Of a DNA stretch of 64,000 nt, positions 46,420-57,283 are shown piece by piece. A program made the position numbers and the translations under genes. This stretch comes from Thamnaconus septentrionalis (lineage: Eukaryota > Chordata > Actinopteri > Tetraodontiformes > Monacanthidae): positions 23,386,001-23,450,000 of the forward strand of contig CM020506.1 in assembly GCA_009823395.1 (NCBI GenBank), written 5' to 3'. Each line of letters opens with the position of its first letter. Positions within the stretch are counted from its first letter, which is position 1. A model generated the notes under the pieces. It made no database searches. It was not told where the DNA came from and saw nothing but the letters and a program-made list of their open reading frames with translations.

Positions 46420-49119
46420 CTAACTACTCATCCTTTGGGTAAGCTGTGTACTTTATTATTTCCTCAGCAAGGCCATCAAGAATATCTGAGCATACCTTTG
46501 GCATGGGAGACAGGAAATTTCCATGTGCCTTGAATTCATCATTTCCTGCCTGGAGCATGATCTCGGCACAGGATGAGAAGCCCGGCACAGCAAAGTGTTT
46601 AGGCCAAAAGCACAACCGGGTCTCTGGCGATGACAAGATGACGGTATCATTGCTGGTGTTGGAATCTGAATCACTTGGTTCTTGTGATGAAGAGCTGGCA
46701 TTGGAAGGAGTGCCTGAGATTGTGGAGCAGGCATCTTCTCTGGGGGAAGCGGACCTGGTTGTCTCACAAAATATGTACACCACTTTCAAAGTACCTTTAT
46801 CTTCAAGTTCTGATGTTGACATGAGACTCATGAACTGATCATACATGTCTTTGTCTTTGTATTGAAGTCTAAATTGCTTAGTCACTTGAGAGAAAGTCTT
46901 GATATTAAAAGCCAAGTCCTCCACAGTTCTTGGTATTCCGGATTCAATGACTAATTTTCTTGCATCGTCTTCACCACCAAAAAGGACTCTGAGGGTTACT
47001 CATGCTGCCATCCTGCTTAGCTAATCTAAAGTGGACACACAAACAGAGGAGACCGGTATTAGTCTTATTTTTAAATACTCAATCACTCAGGCAGAATACG
47101 TGGTAAGGACACAGTCATTGCCTTGATCTGATGAGGCTGCAGCAGTGAGCAGGAGGAAGAATAAGGAAGAGGGTAAAAGAGGAGAGTGAGGAGTTGAAAA
47201 ACTAAATTTATTACTGAAGATTTTTACATGGCACTGTAACTTGTGAAATTCATACCTGTGATGACAATGTGTCTCTTCAAGGTCACTATACATCTAGATC
47301 CAACTTTGTAGGCCACTAATGGACAGCAATCTGTCAGCTCATCAAGCTGAACAAGGGCAACCTCTGTGCCTGGTGACAAAGTCAACTGAAACGCTCCAAA
47401 AAAGGTTGCGATACCAAGCAAAATATAAACAAACTAAGAAGCACAACTCGTTTCCCACTATACATATTTGTAGGATCAAATTCAGGCATTCCACCAGTCG
47501 AACTACATGCCATGTAGTTGATCCCTCTAGTGGTGACATTCTTTGTGAGATTTACTTGACTAATGTCTGGATACTTCTGTCTGAGAGCCAATACAACCCC
47601 CTCATTCAGAACATCAACCGGGACTATGGAGACATTTCTAACTTGCACATTTGATGTACTGAGACCGGATGAATGCAAGTGATAACTGATCAAATGCTGG
47701 TGTTTGTTTGCCAGAGTGAGTGCAATGTTCTTGAAATTATTTGTGTGTCGAGCAACTTGTTTAAAGAAGCTGTGTTTTGCTTCAAACCTTGTTGTCCATA
47801 TACCCACAAGAGGCCCAAAGCACCTGATCAAGTGCGGATAGTGCTCGAGGTAGTGGTGCTTTGGTTTCAACGCCTCACCTGGACTAAGCTCAAGCAATCT
47901 GTGTCTGTCCTCAGACACTTTGACATCAAGGTAGGCAATGTCTCATGGGTGTGAACAGGTGCCCCCAGTAACTCTACAATTTCCTTCAGGTCAAGTAACA
48001 CTTGCCAAGCTAGCTCACCCTCAGGTATCAGGTCTCCAATGAGAAATTGAAGAAAATGTATTAAACACCAATTCTCATGGGCATTACCCCCTACTGTCTT
48101 TCTACTGGAATAGCTGTGTGGTATAGTGTGAGGCCGATTCTTTTTGTCGCTTCACTTGAAAGGAAATTTGAGTATGCGCGTGTTAAGCGAATCAAGACTG
48201 AGGTACTTCTTGGAGATCAGAATGCTCAAACACTGTGCTAGTTCTAATGGGACAATACCCTCAAACAAATAATGAACTATATCTGGGAGGTGGCCTGTGC
48301 TGACATGAAATTGTTGAAGATGTTCAGTTAAAGGGCAAGCTTGCTTAACTTCTCAGCAACTCGTTTCAGTATCCTGTGCAATCGTCAGATGTGCGTCATG
48401 TATTTCCTTGGTTCACAGAGAAAAAGCACCTGAATGAACGTCCTTTGACTGTATGTCTACTTTCTGAGCAGTACAAAATCGACAAATATATTGCCTAGAA
48501 AAGCTCTCTATAAAACCAGCCAAACCGTGGGCTCCAAAAATTATCAGCAATCACACTATGCACTGTTCCTTTGACGAAAGTTCGAAGCTTTGGAATGAAT
48601 ACACCATGTTCTTCTAAAGTAACAAGATCACGTAAAAGAGGATCCAGTATATTTCCATATCCAAATGTCTTTACATCGTCACTCTTGCACAAAACTGCCA
48701 AATAAATTGAGGTGAGTGCTGAGTGAGAACCTGGTGCCAACTTATTGAAAATCCAATATATACAATACAACTTGTGCTTCTTCCGTGTGTGAATTACACA
48801 ATTCGAAGTCATCGATGTATACGGTTAAACAACGTTTCAACTCATCACCTGGAAGGAAAGGGTTTTCCTTGAAATATGCACTATCTCTTATGGAGCGATA
48901 CTGCTGGTTTTGAAGCTGGTCTGTGTTACTGCCCTGAGTTTTGTGGATATCAATAACTCTATTCAACGCTGCTGTAAAATCAAGTGTCTGCTGCAATGAT
49001 CGCAGTAATGGTATATATTGAAAGGACCTTTTTTTTTGGTCAAAAAAAACACTGGAGTGCTGCTTGGGTGTGGCAAAATGGCTGTCAGCTAATGAAAACA
49101 TCATAAAAAGAGCTGACAA
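46420..49119 (-). pseudogene. Large transposon-encoded ORF (recurrent teleost family), broken
   Basis: Read from 49119 downwards: 'MFSLADSHFATPKQHSSVFF', 'FLPGDELKRCLTVYIDDFEL' and, after a frameshift, 'TSIYLAVLCKSDDVKTFGYG', 'DPLLRDLVTLEEHGVFIPKL', 'VKGTVHSVIADN'. After a gap comes 47918-47382 with 'LKPKHHYLEHYPHLIRCFGP', 'LVGIWTTRFEAKHSFFKQVA' and 'RHTNNFKNIALTLANKHQHL'. A separate part, 46924-46424, has 'QFRLQYKDKDMYDQFMSL' (PB1-like) and 'DILDGLAEEIIKYTAYP'. I recognise these blocks as one multi-domain protein that recurs in fish genomes as a repeat. The superfamily is not named with confidence. Stops and frameshifts are frequent. Confidence 0.65.
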
Positions 49120-50398
49120 AGGTGGAGCTGTGATGTTGTGGGGCAGAAATCAGTACATCGCAGAGGCCATGAGACAGCTGGATAATCGTGAGTACTATGA
49201 ACCTTCATCGTTTAACCCAATAGAACAAATGAAGACTGAACTCATGGAAATACTTTTACATGCTAGAAATAAGGAATGGATTTCACAAAAAAGAACATGA
49301 CTTTCTGTTCTGTGATAACCTCAGAATTCCCTCGTTCTATATGCTTCAGAAAATACATAAAAAACCCTGCCTCTCAATTTGTAGACGTCTTTATCAAAGC
49401 ATTTGTTTCAGAACTGCCTTCATTTATTCAAGGCAGTATTCATGTGTTAAACAAAATTAAAGACATCAAGAACATCGGACCTTCTCTTCTTGTCACCATG
49501 GATGTGGAGGCACTTCATACTAATATGGACCATACTGTAGGACTAGATGCCTTATCACATTATTTAGAAAAGAGACATCGAGAACAGATGCCCCCTTCTG
49601 GTTTCATCTTGCAACTGACTGAATGGACTTTAAATAACAATGTGTTTCTGTTCCAGAATCAACTTTTTGAACAAAAAAAAGGTACAGCAATGGAAGCTTG
49701 CTTTGCCCCAAATTATTCAAATTTGTTTATGGGAGCATGGGAAGAAACATTTACTCGTTTACTCTAATCTTAATATTTTTTTTGATATATTGGTGATATT
49801 ATCCTACCGGTTAGTTCCGGAAACAGAACTTCTTTAATTTCATTCATATTTAAATAACACCAATAGAAATTTGAGACTCAGCCTTGATTTCTCTTCAACA
49901 GAAATAAGTTTTTTAGACCTGAGAATCTCTAAAGACGTCAACAGAGATTTACATACCTCTATTTTTAGAAAATCAACTGATCGCAACACAATCCTCCGAG
50001 CAGATAGTTTTCATCCTCCCTGGTTAACAGACAATATTCCTTTTGGTCAATTTCAGAGACTCAAACGTATATGCGATTCAGAAGAAGACTTTGAAAAAAA
50101 TGCTCAAGAAATCATCCAGAGATTTATGGCAAGAGGTTATCAATATAAAATTATTTCTATACAAGCAATAAAGCAAAATGTCTCCCTAGAGAACAATTGC
50201 TAGCCCCTAAACAGAAAGAACAACAGAATTCTAATCAAGTGATAGAATTCTTGATTAGAATTCTAATATAACGCACTATATTGCAACCAAACAAATAAAA
50301 TTAAACAAATTGTCAAAAGAAATTGGGACAGTCTAAAAAGTGATAGTGTTCTGAGAGAAGCTCTTCCAGACCTTCCAAGCATCAGCTTCAGAAGCTCT
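49062..50398 (+). pseudogene. Penelope-like element reverse transcriptase, decayed
   Basis: 'SANENIIKRADKGGAVMLWG' (49085-49145) is the PLE signature 'KPADKGG' start of the RT. It is followed by 'QYIAEAMRQLDNREYYEP', after a frameshift 'DFLFCDNLRIPSFYMLQKIH', then 49276-49767 with 'VSELPSFIQGSIHVLNKIKD', 'SLLVTMDVEALHTNMDH' (first catalytic Asp) and 'FLFQNQLFEQKKGTAMEACF', and 49871-50203 with 'LSLDFSSTEISFLDLRISKD' and 'SFHPPWLTDNIPFGQFQRLK'. The Y.DD box near 49785 is degraded. No GIY-YIG endonuclease is readable. The copy is cut at 50398 by a TTAA element and its 3' end lies at about 51700-51960. Confidence 0.85.
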
Positions 50399-51462
50399 AA
50401 ATAATATCACAATGTTGAATCCTAGTGTCAAACGATGCAAAATCGTCAAATAATGAGGTTCATGCATTTGGACGTGAGCCCTGCAAGTTGTTGGGCGTGG
50501 TTCTGAACGCTCTGTTCACTGAGGGTTTTTTTTTAACACTGGGAACGCATTGACGTCAATGTTTTCCGGATTTCCTTTCATGGCCAAGCTCAGGCAAACT
50601 CTCGCACTGGTTCCGCCCTCCCCCGCTCTGCCCCGGAAGTGATGTCGCGGTGCGCTGCTCCAAGGAAATGTTTTTTCGGTGTGAGGGACATTAAAAAAAA
50701 ATAACCCTAACCCTCTGTGCTCTGCTTGTGTGCTGTGTTCCTTGGAAGCGAAACTGAAGAGGCAGCGACTCGCAAGTTTCACTCCTTATAGCGATGTTCA
50801 CGCTGCCAGCATGTTAACATCGGTTGCTCTTCCTGCGTTGTGCTTTGTGTGGACTTAAGTTGTGCAGATATTCTTGTCTAAAAATAAACGACTCTATGAC
50901 TCAAGTGATCGTTTCAGCGTACATATTTTCTCTGCTAGGACAGTGTTTTGATACAGGTCAACAGTATGAAAGAAAATCATTCTAAGCCCTATTAAAATGT
51001 CTCGCAAAAATACAAAATAAAAAAATATGGTCAGTACAAAAAGTAAAATATATTTCCGGGGACACGGAAGGCACAAAAAACGTCCAGGGACCTTCGGTCC
51101 GCCTTGCGGCCGTAACTCAGCCCACGCTGGGTCCGTACAAAGCTGGATTAGCCAGTAAACTGCTGCTAAAGGGTGAAGCCTTCACGACGGTAAGTGTTTA
51201 AATTGTGCCTGTTTCGTAAAGTTTGCCGTTTACTCTCAACTCCCGCACTGGCAAACTGAGGAAGTGAGCCTCAGCAGCGACCAAGAGTGGGACCAATCAC
51301 AGCGGATTGGTCCCAAGTTCTTTGTTGAGGGAAACACTCGGAAATACGAGGAAGCGAGCAGCGAGATACACAGATCTACAAAGCTTTCAGTGTGTCACTG
51401 CTCTGGAGGGGCCAGAAATCAAATACAAAGGCCTGAAAATTAGTATGATAGGTCACCTTTAA
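50399..51462 (+). mobile_element. TTAA-type element, family 3 copy c, with THAP-like exon
   Basis: Left arm is 5' truncated ('ctctaaataatatcacaatg', compare 16007). The right end is 'agtatgataggtcacct' followed by TTAA near 51459-51462. Collinear with copy b to about 51040. It then has an exon-like stretch: 'PTLGPYKAGLASKLLLKGEA' (about 51122-51181) ending at a donor (acg|gtaagt, about 51189), matching the end of a THAP-like domain as seen at 23503-23560. It lies inside the Penelope-like element. Confidence 0.65.
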
Positions 51463-51699
51463 TAGAATAAATTTTTTACCAGTTCTGACCTGCTTGCAAA
51501 CTTTGGTGCAAATCGAGTCATGTTCAGGAGGTCAAAATGGAGTTCGAAGTCGCGTAAGGAGAATAATAAGTAAGAAGAATAATAAACAGAGCAAAAACAA
51601 TAGGGTCTTTCGCCCTTGCGAAACTGATCTTCCGCGGGCTCAGTCCCCAATAAATAAATCAACAATAGAGGCCAAAAAATCACTAGTGCAACATTAATA

Positions 51700-51960
51700 C
51701 GTCGTACGTGCTGTGTCTCAGCTAGTCTTGTTTGGCTGAATGTAATGAGACACCTGTTCAACACCTTGTGAGGTGTAGATTTCTGATTGGTGGACATTCT
51801 GCTGAAAACCTCTTCTTCTCTGTAAGAACTTATCTGAGTCCCTGAGGAAGGCTTGATTTCCGAAACGCCTCAGGGTTTTTAATGGTTGAATGTAACCAAG
51901 CCGCTATAGTAAAGGTTTTTTAACTTTTCAATGAGAGTGTCTTGGAGTTTCTCCTGTTTT
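51700..51960 (+). ncRNA. Penelope-like element 3' end with hammerhead-like motif
   Basis: CTGAGGA at 51842-51848 and GAAA at 51862-51865 match the two conserved core boxes (CUGANGA ... GAAA) of hammerhead ribozymes, which are known in Penelope-like elements. In this copy the bases outside them also form an 8-bp hairpin ('ccctgagg' 51840-51847 with 'cctcaggg' 51868-51875). Stem II between the boxes looks weak (two G-C pairs), so activity is doubtful. Position downstream of a Penelope RT supports the assignment. Confidence 0.45.
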
Positions 51961-53218
51961 GCTTAATGAATATCTTTTTAATACAAATGTTTGTTTAAAA
52001 AAGAAAAAAAAAAAGTTGGAAACTGAACTGGACTGAAAACGATGTAGCACCTGTGCCAAGGCCTGGTGTGGTGCCACGAGTTTACTCCCTGAATGCAGAA
52101 GAAGAACAACAACAACACCTGGAGCACGCCATGTTGAAAGCATGGATGTATTATAAGAACTGGATACCGAACTGGCAATATGGCGGTGGGCTGATTTTTT
52201 TCCAGTGGCTACCCGAGGTACTGAAGCAAAAAAAAAACAATCCCATGGGATCTTTCTCAGCTCATTCTGACGTGTCTGTGACGTTATCCAGGATTGTTCT
52301 GTTTGGCAATAGATCATGTGAGTTACAGAGGCCAAATGGAAAGTGACAGTACTCCGCATGCGCTATTGACCCATTAATACAGAAGTCAAAACTTTTTCGG
52401 GACATGCGCTGGTGAGCAACTTCATTGAAATGAGCAGGCTGCCATCGTGGACTCTGGGAGTTTGGTTGAAAGAAGCAGGAGCTCGCCTTGATAACATTAG
52501 TGCCACTGAGTACAGAAAGAAATATCGCTGATGAAAAGACGGTGTGCATAAACGACGGAGTTGAACTTCTACTTTGAGTTACTTTAGAGCACAAAGCCTT
52601 AAAAGGTCCATGTATAGGTTGACTGTAAAAGACGGTCAGCATACCCAAAAAAAAAGATTGGTTTCGGCGTTTACACAAATCCAGCAAGACAGCGTTTTTC
52701 AAACAATCCACCCATAAGGAGCGTTTTCGAAAATGTGCGGTTTCGGCCTTTGCAGTTTCACTGACAACGCCGGCTTCATGGAAACGCAAGGCCAAACCGA
52801 TGTAGCATTCCGCCTTAGTGTAACCGGGGCAAGTTGTGCTATTTTAGAACAGGCCTGCGCCTGTGACTTATGGGGTCCTTGTGGGCTACCTGGTGCCCGC
52901 GGGCACTGCGTTAGTGACCCCTGGTGCTGGCAATCAGAGCAACTTACACTGCATGAAGCCAACCCAGCAACAAACAACAGTTGAAGTTGGCTGAATACCC
53001 ATTCACTCAGTTTGGCAGACAAAAAATATCATTTCAAGAACAGCGGTTTAAAAGTTTTTGATGGCTGGAAAATGCTGCTTTCTGCATTTCTGTTCTATCT
53101 GTGAAACTAACTTTAAATTAAAGAAACTTAAAGACAGTTTTTAAAGATTTATCTTTCTCTTTCGAGTCAATCCCCCAGTCAGAATGCACATTCAAAATAA
53201 GATAACAAGGTACAGTTT
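51961..53218. other. No gene seen; anonymous repeat-like DNA
   Basis: Short ORFs on both strands (for example 52733-52984) have no recognised motif. 52680-52830 is probably an interspersed repeat. Confidence 0.4.
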
Positions 53219-53247
53219 TGTTGTTGTTGTTGTTGTTGTTGTTGTTC
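53219..53247. repeat. (TTG)n microsatellite
   Basis: About nine TTG units. Poly-Asn or poly-Gln on the minus strand is a repeat translation. Confidence 0.95.
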
Positions 53248-53815
53248 AGGAGAAAGCCCACCCAGCATGCCCCTCTGTCCATCAATGGTGCTGCAGTGGA
53301 GAGGGTGAGCAGCACCAAGTTTTTTTGTAAGAAAAAAAGGTGAGTGGACTGTTCTGTTTGTGGTGGTGGTAAGGCTCACTCACCTCTATAGCCCAAGAAT
53401 CGCCCCTAGTTTCATACATCTTTTTTGCTAAACCACGTGAGGGAATCTTATCCGTATCCAGAAAATTACGGAAGCCGCTCGTCCTAACGAGGCACGGTTG
53501 GGTGCTATACCAGCAGCGGCCACAAGATGGCAGCTGTGCACCATAAAAAGGCGAAGGACGCGCAGGGACAGATTAGACTCAGTCAAATTTACAGGATTTT
53601 TCCGGCCCGCGCGATTATTTTGCAAAGTACAAATACGAGCTGCAGTTTTTCAATATAAAAAAACTAAAAGAAACTACTTTTCTAAATATGTCCACTGGAT
53701 GTTGCAATAGCGTTTTTGCTACGCAAACAAACTGTAAATACTAGGGCAGCGCAAGTGGGCCCAAGCGCAGCCACTCCGAAGCTGTGTCGTCTGTCTGTAT
53801 CTCCTATCTGCCACT

Positions 53816-54420
53816 TGAGTTGCCAACCGTCCCTTAAAAGACAGAATTGTACCGTTTGACAATGAATGATGCGTCCCGTTTTGAATGAATAAGGGGCGCT
53901 TTTTCCTGTATTTCTTAGTTGTCTTGAACGTAAATTTATTTTCGATGCAAACTCACATTCTTTTCCACAGTTTGCATTCAAAACCGTAATCCATGTCGCC
54001 GCAGGGAATACCATTGCGTAAACCATTCACAACTGCGTACTGGCTGTGTAGCTTGAGTACAGGAAGCTATGAATCAGGATAGTCTCTGACGAGTTACACT
54101 TATCATTTTATTTGTATTTGCTTTATTTATTTAATTCCTTTGTAAAAAAATAAAAATAAAAAAAGAAAGCCATCCACCCTGCACTTTATTGATTGTCCTG
54201 AAAAAATATGTTCAATTTAAAGATTTCAATACAATTTAAACATTCAGCGTATTTCTAATGTCTATTGGTCACAAAGCAGTGGATGTGAATCATATTCTTT
54301 TTGAAATCCTATTTTAAATTATGATTTACTACTACTGGCGCGCCACAGGGGTGTCAAGGTCATGGCCCCAAGCACTGCAGGAGATATCCTTCATTTTTCT
54401 GAATGCAAGTTGGCAACACC
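53816..54420. repeat. hAT-like repeat with GTTGCCAAC termini (uninterrupted copy)
   Basis: Starts 'gagttgccaaccgtccctta' and ends 'aagttggcaacacc'. Same family as 29060-30620 and probably as 60508-61413. It lacks the LTR found in the first copy and a 0.6-kb internal segment. Confidence 0.6.
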
Positions 54421-54589
54421 AGCACCACCTCATTGTCCCAAAGGGTTTCTGTCGAAAAAGAGAAAAGCTGACGCAGAGTGCAGAGCGCTCCAAGAACACG
54501 ACCAGTAAAACAAAGAAAACAATCTGAACTCCTTCTTATTTTTACCAGCATGGCCCACTTGGGAATAGATTTTTCTCTCTGTGGCTCGT

Positions 54590-54617
54590 GAACTAAAATG
54601 AGTTTGACACCCCTGGA
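54590..54617 (-). repeat. hAT terminal fragment
   Basis: 'aaaatgagtttgacacccct' followed by 'g' is the complement of the common hAT terminus CAGGGGTGTCAAACTCATTTT. No convincing partner end or target duplication was found. Confidence 0.5.
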
Positions 54618-54989
54618 TTAGAGAGAGAAGATCAGAGTTCAGATACACTTGGTAAACTAACAGCAGAGGTGGGAAGTAACGGTAAAATACGGAAATTAAA
54701 CAATCATGGATCTCCCGCGTGATGCACTCGTGATCATAATGGGGTTTTTTTTTCACACAAACACAAGCACTTGCAGGTAATTTGGAGCATCAGTAGCTTT
54801 TGATGCAACGTCGGTTTTATGAGGAGATGTTTACCATTTTGCGACAACGAAGACGTTTGGCAAGAAGCGTCTCCTCATTGCTCCACGTTGAACCGCGACT
54901 CATGTTAGCCTGACGGTCCGACGACGTGCTACTAACCTTTGTACTATGCTAACCAAAACATTATTTCCCATAATGGTTGTGGCTACGGA

Positions 54990-55460
54990 AGCCTGTGACA
55001 TGTAAAAAAAAAAAAAAAAAGTGTGTGATTTCACAAATGGTTCGAGCCACGGTGCGGTCGCTTTCACAGATCAACCGAACCGCACCATGGTTGGTTTGGA
55101 AGGGAACCGAGACCACCTCTCCGGCGGGGTCTCGGACCGGCTGTTTGCCAGAGTTCGCCGGTTTGTATTCACACCAGCCCCAAACCGCGACACAAGGGAC
55201 TTTTTTGGTTTAGTTCGAACCAAACAGGGCAGGTGTGAATACGCCCTAAGTTTGTAAAAGACACACATTCTGTTAAAAGCAATTTGTTGTTTTCATTTTT
55301 CCAAAATTATCAAAGACTGTACATTTAAGAGCCTGTACTTTCTTATTTTTACTTGAGCAAATAAATAAAGTAAATCAGTCATCTTTTACTTTTATCAGTA
55401 TTTTTTTACACAAGTGTCCATAATTAGGAACAGACGGTGTTAATAACTTAGAGATATACA
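54990..55460. repeat. Interspersed repeats
   Basis: 55075-55250 ends in the recurrent fish segment 'caggtgtgaatacgcccta'. 55254-55400 matches 57515-57850 and 62560-62800 (shared 'acattctgtt.aaagcaattt' and 'cctgtactttctta'), so three copies of one repeat occur in 8 kb. Confidence 0.55.
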
Positions 55461-55496
55461 GAATGCAGAATACTTTTGACACAACTGATGATATCT

Positions 55497-55530
55497 GTGT
55501 GTGTGTGTGTTGTGTGTGTGTGTGTGTTGT
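55497..55530. repeat. (TG)n microsatellite
   Basis: Two TG runs followed by an A tract. Confidence 0.95.
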
Positions 55531-55559
55531 AAAAAAAAAAAAAAAACTAAAGCCAAAAG

Positions 55560-55910
55560 TGGAACTGAAAGTCTTTCACTTCCCTACTTCCCTGAATTTC
55601 ACTTCCCCCACCGCTGCTTCTAGTTTTTGGCCTTTTGTTTTCAAATTAATTTTCAAATTCAAATCTGGAGCCACAATCCAGACTTGCGACAACGACTCCA
55701 CGATGAGAACACTGAGGTCTGTGAAGTCAGTGTGATGCACACGTAGCTGCTTGATCTCATCTTGATCTTCATCATCTTGTGTTTGCCCAAGACTTCCTGG
55801 GCTGGAGTCAAGTTCATGCAGTACTCTCTGTGGAAACTCCAGGAATCCACTGATGGGGTCGTCACCCTGAAGGCCCGGTGGTGATGTCAGAACGCTGAGG
55901 TTGATGGATG
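55560..55910. other. Low-repeat stretch, no gene identified
   Basis: 55690-55880 has balanced composition without recognised repeat character ('caagacttcctgggctggag'), but I could not find a reading frame with known motifs or flanking splice sites. Confidence 0.3.
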
Positions 55911-55912
55911 GA

Positions 55913-55916
<4 letters not shown>

Positions 55917-55990
<74 letters not shown>
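55917..55990. repeat. (TG)n microsatellite
   Basis: About 37 TG units. Confidence 0.98.
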
Positions 55991-55992
<2 letters not shown>

Positions 55993-56096
55993 CTGGCATT
56001 TCCAGTTGTAGAGAGTTGCATAATGTGGGAATGAAAAGAGAAGCTTTGCTGAGAAAGCAAAGCTTTCTTAATGGGATTCATTATGTCTTCATTTAA

Positions 56097-56097
56097 G

Positions 56098-56190
<93 letters not shown>
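56097..56190. repeat. (CA)n(TA)n compound microsatellite
   Basis: About 14 CA units followed by about 33 TA units, then imperfect TA/CA variants to 56260. Confidence 0.98.
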
Positions 56191-56191
<1 letters not shown>

Positions 56192-56261
56192 GCACACATA
56201 TGTATATAGACATATATATATGTCTATATACATACGTACATACATGCACATACATGTATAT

Positions 56262-56560
56262 GTTGAATGAAGAGAGAGAAGAATGCTGATTTCATCTTTA
56301 GTATGCAATTCAGAATACAAGTATACAGAGCTCTGTATTGAGGTCAAGCCCTAGCATCACCAATTGTGTTGCCAGGGCACGAAGTCTGACTGCCATTTTC
56401 CCCTGATGCTGTCTTTATATAAACAGAAAAAGAACCGGTAGTTCTGGCAGGTGCGATCGGATGACATCCTCCTCTGATTGGCTGTCTGGTCTCCACACCC
56501 CAGCCTCATTGGATGTCGCTGCAACCTTTGTTCCCAGTTTTAGGCAGGTGTCCGAAGCAG
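56262..56560 (-). mobile_element. LTR fragment, family X copy 3
   Basis: 'gttgaatgaagagagagaag' through 'ggctgtctggtctccacacc' matches the LTR copy at 38570-42160 and the complement of 18660-18930. The end nearest the microsatellite is missing. Confidence 0.65.
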
Positions 56561-56832
56561 GAAACAAGTCCTTATTTGGCAGAGAGCCGCAGGATCCTCT
56601 CTTCTCCTGGTACAGCAGGTCCGAGGGTCACTGTTTCACGAGGGATGCATTCCCGTGTCTTCTCTTAGGTATCACATTACTCTGCACAGAACTTACACAG
56701 CGTGATATGCATACATTGCCCATCTTCTGCGTGAGTTAACTGACTTGTTTAAGCATATTTATATTAGTGATTATATGATTATGCACAAGCATCTAAATTA
56801 AACATAATATTACCTTATATATGTATATATAT

Positions 56833-56836
56833 ACTG

Positions 56837-56914
<78 letters not shown>
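56833..56914. repeat. (CA)(TA)(TG) self-complementary microsatellite
   Basis: CA units, TA units, then TG units, so the tract can fold back on itself. Confidence 0.97.
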
Positions 56915-56916
<2 letters not shown>

Positions 56917-57075
56917 ACATATGTAAAAATATAAAAAAATACACGTGTCTGGATAAAAGAAAAAAATGCCTCTCATCCACCAGGAGGGAGTGACAGAGGG
57001 AGTGATGGAACGCTTGTGTGCGGTCAAACTCTTGTTAAACGTATTCTGGTGAGTCACTCAATGCAGGAATTTATC

Positions 57076-57231
57076 TTGCGCAACCGCTCGGTCGTTTGTT
57101 GAGACGAGAGCCGGGGAGGTTTGTAGTTGCGTCAAGGGTGAAAATCCCTGTCCCGCCTTCTCTTCCGAGTTTGATTGGGTGGATGAGGAGGCCTCGTGCC
57201 GCTGGCTTCCTCTTTCCTACAGGCTATATAA
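57076..57231 (+). promoter_or_regulatory. Promoter of the LBP/BPI-like gene: C/EBP-like site and TATA box
   Basis: TATATAAA at 57224-57231 (in 'ggctatataaactgcc'). About 150 bases upstream, the palindrome TTGCGCAA (57076-57083) fits the C/EBP half-site pair. 57139-57148 is the complement of GGGATTTTCA, one base from an NF-kB site. C/EBP and NF-kB control acute-phase genes including LBP in mammals, so the arrangement is plausible. The sites themselves are only sequence matches. Confidence 0.55.
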
Positions 57232-57254
57232 ACTGCCGACTCTCGGCACGCAGG

Positions 57255-57283
57255 CAAACCCGACCAGTCGACCGCCGCTGCAG
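57255..57283 (+). other. Putative non-coding first exon (5' UTR) of the LBP/BPI-like gene
   Basis: About 25 bases downstream of the TATA box. It ends at a strong donor, gctgcag|gtaagag (donor at 57284). A matching acceptor 'ctcctcaacag' (57368-57378) sits five bases before the ATG at 58384, giving a 1.1-kb 5' UTR intron. The transcription start is estimated. Confidence 0.5.

Noticed and set aside
54347..54617. A complete 270-bp hAT element between 'caggggtgtcaagg' and 'tttgacacccctg'
   Set aside because: The left part is homologous to 30545-30570 of a different repeat and the flanks show no 8-bp duplication; only the right end is kept as a fragment.
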